Made by a program: the position numbers and the translations under genes. The notes below the pieces were generated by a model. It searched no databases. It was not told the origin of the DNA and saw only the letters and a list, made by a program, of their open reading frames with translations. A DNA stretch of 64,000 bases from Pedobacter sp. FW305-3-2-15-E-R2A2 (GTDB lineage: Bacteria > Bacteroidota > Bacteroidia > Sphingobacteriales > Sphingobacteriaceae), in NCBI RefSeq assembly GCF_038446955.1, contig NZ_CP151803.1, positions 2,046,001 through 2,110,000 of the forward strand, given 5' to 3'. Position 1 is the first letter of the stretch. Each line of letters starts with the position of its first letter. Positions 62,345-64,000 of the stretch are shown here, in pieces.

Positions 62345-63778
62345 ATGAAACAACTATATATAGGCCTGGTCGCTATTTTGGCTTTAATGGCAACAGGTTG
62401 CAATAAATTTGATGATGATATCAATAAAGATCCCAATTTTCCGGAAAAGGCTTCTGCAACGCAATTGATCGCCAGTGCGCAGCAATCTTTACCTAATCTT
62501 GGTTCGGCATTCGATAAAAATGCCTCTCCTTATGGAATACATTATCCTCAGTACATTTCCGGAACTTCTTTTACAGAGAACAGCCGCTACAATACGGTGA
62601 ATTTTAATTTTTACCCAATCTATGCGGGACCATTAATGGACCTGACAGAGGCGATCAGAATGGCAAATAACCCAAATGAAGGGCCCATTCCAAATCAGAT
62701 CGCAGTTGCAACTGTGCTAAAGGCTTATTATCTCTGGCATGTGACCGACCGCTGGGGAGCAGTTCCTTATAGTGAAGCATTTCAGGGACGTGATAATTTT
62801 ACCCCTAAATACGATTCGCAACAACAAATCTATGATGGCCTTTTCAAATCTCTGGACGAAGCTAACGCTGCTTTTATAGCTGGTGGTACCATCAAAAATG
62901 ATATTATCTACGGCGGAGACATGGCGAAATGGAAAAAATTAGGCAATACCATTCACATGTTAATGGCCTTGCGTCTTTCGAAGGTAAACCCGGTTAAAGG
63001 AGCAGAAGAGTTTAATAAAGCGGTGGCAAACGGAATCATGGAAAAGAACGAGGATAACTTTACCTATGTTCACCTGGTAGATGAAGTCAATGAGAACTTT
63101 TGGTATACTTCATTCACCAGGAAAAGCAGAAAATGGTTTGCCGTAAGTAAACCTGTTGTCGATTATATGCAGCCACTGAATGATCCGCGTTTACCTGTCT
63201 TTGCCGATAAAAATGTAGCGGGTAATTATGTAGGATTAGAATATGGGCTTCCAGGCTCGGTAACCGTGGTGATCAACAACATTTCTTTATTGGGTTCGGC
63301 ACTCCGTCAGCAAAATTCGCCGGTTTATCTGGTGACTTATGCTCAGGCTTTATTTGCAAAAGCAGAAGCGGCCAAACTAGGTTGGATTCCAGGAGGTGAC
63401 ACGGATGCAAAAATCAATTACGATAAAGCGATAGAACAATCCATCCTTCAATGGACGAATAGTTCTGCAGGCTTGGCTGCCTTTATGGCAAAACCAGAAA
63501 TCATCTATAATCCGGCGACAGGACTTCGTCAGATCGCAGAACAACGTTGGATTCATCTCTTTATGCATGGTTATGAAGGCTGGGCGGAATGGAGAAGAAC
63601 GGGCTATCCTTTGCTAAGCCCTGCACCGAACAATAACAACCTTGCTATTCCCAGAAGAGAAGGATATCCTACTCAGGAAATTTCAACTAATGGACTAAAT
63701 TATAACGCAGCAGTCACAGCCTTCCCTTATGGGGGAGCCGATGATCTGAATGCCCGGGTATGGTGGGACAAACCATAA
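62345..63778 (+). CDS. SusD/RagB-family surface lipoprotein
   Basis: 477 residues with lipobox LMATGC (Cys19). The N-terminal NKFDDDINKDPNFPEKASAT and the central YYLWHVTDRWGAVPYSEAFQ are typical of the SusD-like group with shorter TPR regions (PF12771-type). The C-terminal WIHLFMHGYEGWAEWRRTGY is highly characteristic. It caps the SusC barrel and captures substrate. The operon ends at the bidirectional terminator at 63785-63824. Confidence 0.93.
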   Translation: MKQLYIGLVAILALMATGCNKFDDDINKDPNFPEKASATQLIASAQQSLPNLGSAFDKNASPYGIHYPQYISGTSFTENSRYNTVNFNFYPIYAGPLMDLTEAIRMANNPNEGPIPNQIAVATVLKAYYLWHVTDRWGAVPYSEAFQGRDNFTPKYDSQQQIYDGLFKSLDEANAAFIAGGTIKNDIIYGGDMAKWKKLGNTIHMLMALRLSKVNPVKGAEEFNKAVANGIMEKNEDNFTYVHLVDEVNENFWYTSFTRKSRKWFAVSKPVVDYMQPLNDPRLPVFADKNVAGNYVGLEYGLPGSVTVVINNISLLGSALRQQNSPVYLVTYAQALFAKAEAAKLGWIPGGDTDAKINYDKAIEQSILQWTNSSAGLAAFMAKPEIIYNPATGLRQIAEQRWIHLFMHGYEGWAEWRRTGYPLLSPAPNNNNLAIPRREGYPTQEISTNGLNYNAAVTAFPYGGADDLNARVWWDKP

Positions 63779-63784
63779 CCACAT

Positions 63785-63824
63785 AAAAAAAGGCAGGTAT
63801 TTTTCTAAATACCTGCCTTTTTTT
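63785..63824. terminator. Bidirectional terminator between susCD and the SpmB-like gene
   Basis: Perfect 10-bp stem AGGCAGGTAT / ATACCTGCCT with an 8-nt loop, flanked by A-run upstream and T-run downstream, so it can stop transcription from both convergent units. Confidence 0.93.
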
Positions 63825-63841
63825 ATGACTAGATAAAACGT

Positions 63842-64000
63842 CTATCCAAAGAACATATAGCATAGACCGATTGCGGTACAAACGCCTACTAAATCAGCCA
63901 GTAACATGGCACCAATGGCATAACGCGTATTGGTGATGCTTACCGAACCAAAATATACCGCAATAACATAGAAGGTCGTATCTGAAGAGCCTTGTAAAAT
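63842..64000 (-). CDS. Spore maturation protein/nucleoside-recognition (SpmB-like) C-terminus, partial
   Basis: The 3' end of a minus-strand gene that runs past the right edge; 52 residues are visible. LQGSSDTTFYVIAVYFGSV, TRYAIGAMLLADLVG and a hydrophobic end (GLCYMFFG) match the C-terminus of SpmA/SpmB and nucleoside-recognition membrane proteins. These are multi-pass membrane proteins of uncertain transport role, also common in non-spore-forming Bacteroidota. Stop codon at 63842-63844. Confidence 0.75.
   Translation of the reverse strand: MLQGSSDTTFYVIAVYFGSVSITNTRYAIGAMLLADLVGVCTAIGLCYMFFG

Overview
The window looks like chromosomal DNA from a Bacteroidota member, most likely a Pedobacter-like Sphingobacteriaceae. 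The support is a SusC/SusD pair, promoters of the Bacteroidota type (TTTG, about 20 bp, then TAnnTTTG), weak or absent Shine-Dalgarno sequences, many secreted carbohydrate-active enzymes, a Bacteroidota histone H1-like protein, DUF6443/RHS proteins and a CzcA-type pump fused to an outer-membrane factor. The genus is inferred from style only; no 16S or other marker is present.

Region 1 (1-13780) is a polysaccharide-degradation locus. A run of same-strand genes encodes the end of a GH31 glycosidase, an alginate-lyase-superfamily protein, two GH29 fucosidases, a GH88 unsaturated uronyl hydrolase, a PL20/PF14099-like lipoprotein, a PL6 lyase, a right-handed beta-helix protein and a two-domain esterase. 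A convergent second beta-helix protein closes it. The set predicts an acylated, fucose-decorated, uronic-acid-rich polymer. Between the convergent genes is a 480-bp gap with a 112-bp imperfect palindrome built from 11-bp units.

Region 2 (13876-22888, minus strand) is a divalent-metal efflux block: small Cys-rich exported protein, CzcA-CzcC fusion, CzcB adaptor, VOC protein, Fur-family regulator and a P1B-type ATPase with a His-rich tail. Region 3 (23162-31593) is an RHS polymorphic-toxin locus. It has two large RHS proteins, a lipoprotein that is a candidate immunity protein, and an AT-rich tail holding a displaced toxin tip and two broken immunity genes. One is broken by a single inserted A, the other by an in-frame TGA.

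Region 4 (31648-37301) holds an arsenic operon (arsR, DUF6428-type protein, arsenate reductase, ACR3) with two near-identical operator-like sites, a SulP transporter and a secreted NUC endonuclease. Region 5 (37482-46321) holds a SRAP/YedK-like protein without its catalytic residues, CbpA/CbpM, a Gfo/Idh/MocA oxidoreductase, a divergent RpoD-type sigma factor, a histone H1-like protein, DNA polymerase IV and a hybrid histidine kinase.

Region 6 (46325-58967) contains an HxlR/MDR divergent pair, a 1322-residue Pls/PosA-type membrane NRPS beside an acyl-CoA dehydrogenase, a GNAT, a DnaQ-GIY-YIG nuclease, YciI, tRNA-Arg(TCT), OsmC and small hypothetical proteins. Region 7 (59109-64000) is a two-gene susCD unit closed by a bidirectional terminator, then the tail of a SpmB-like membrane protein. 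All functions are inferred from sequence reading; no database search was run.
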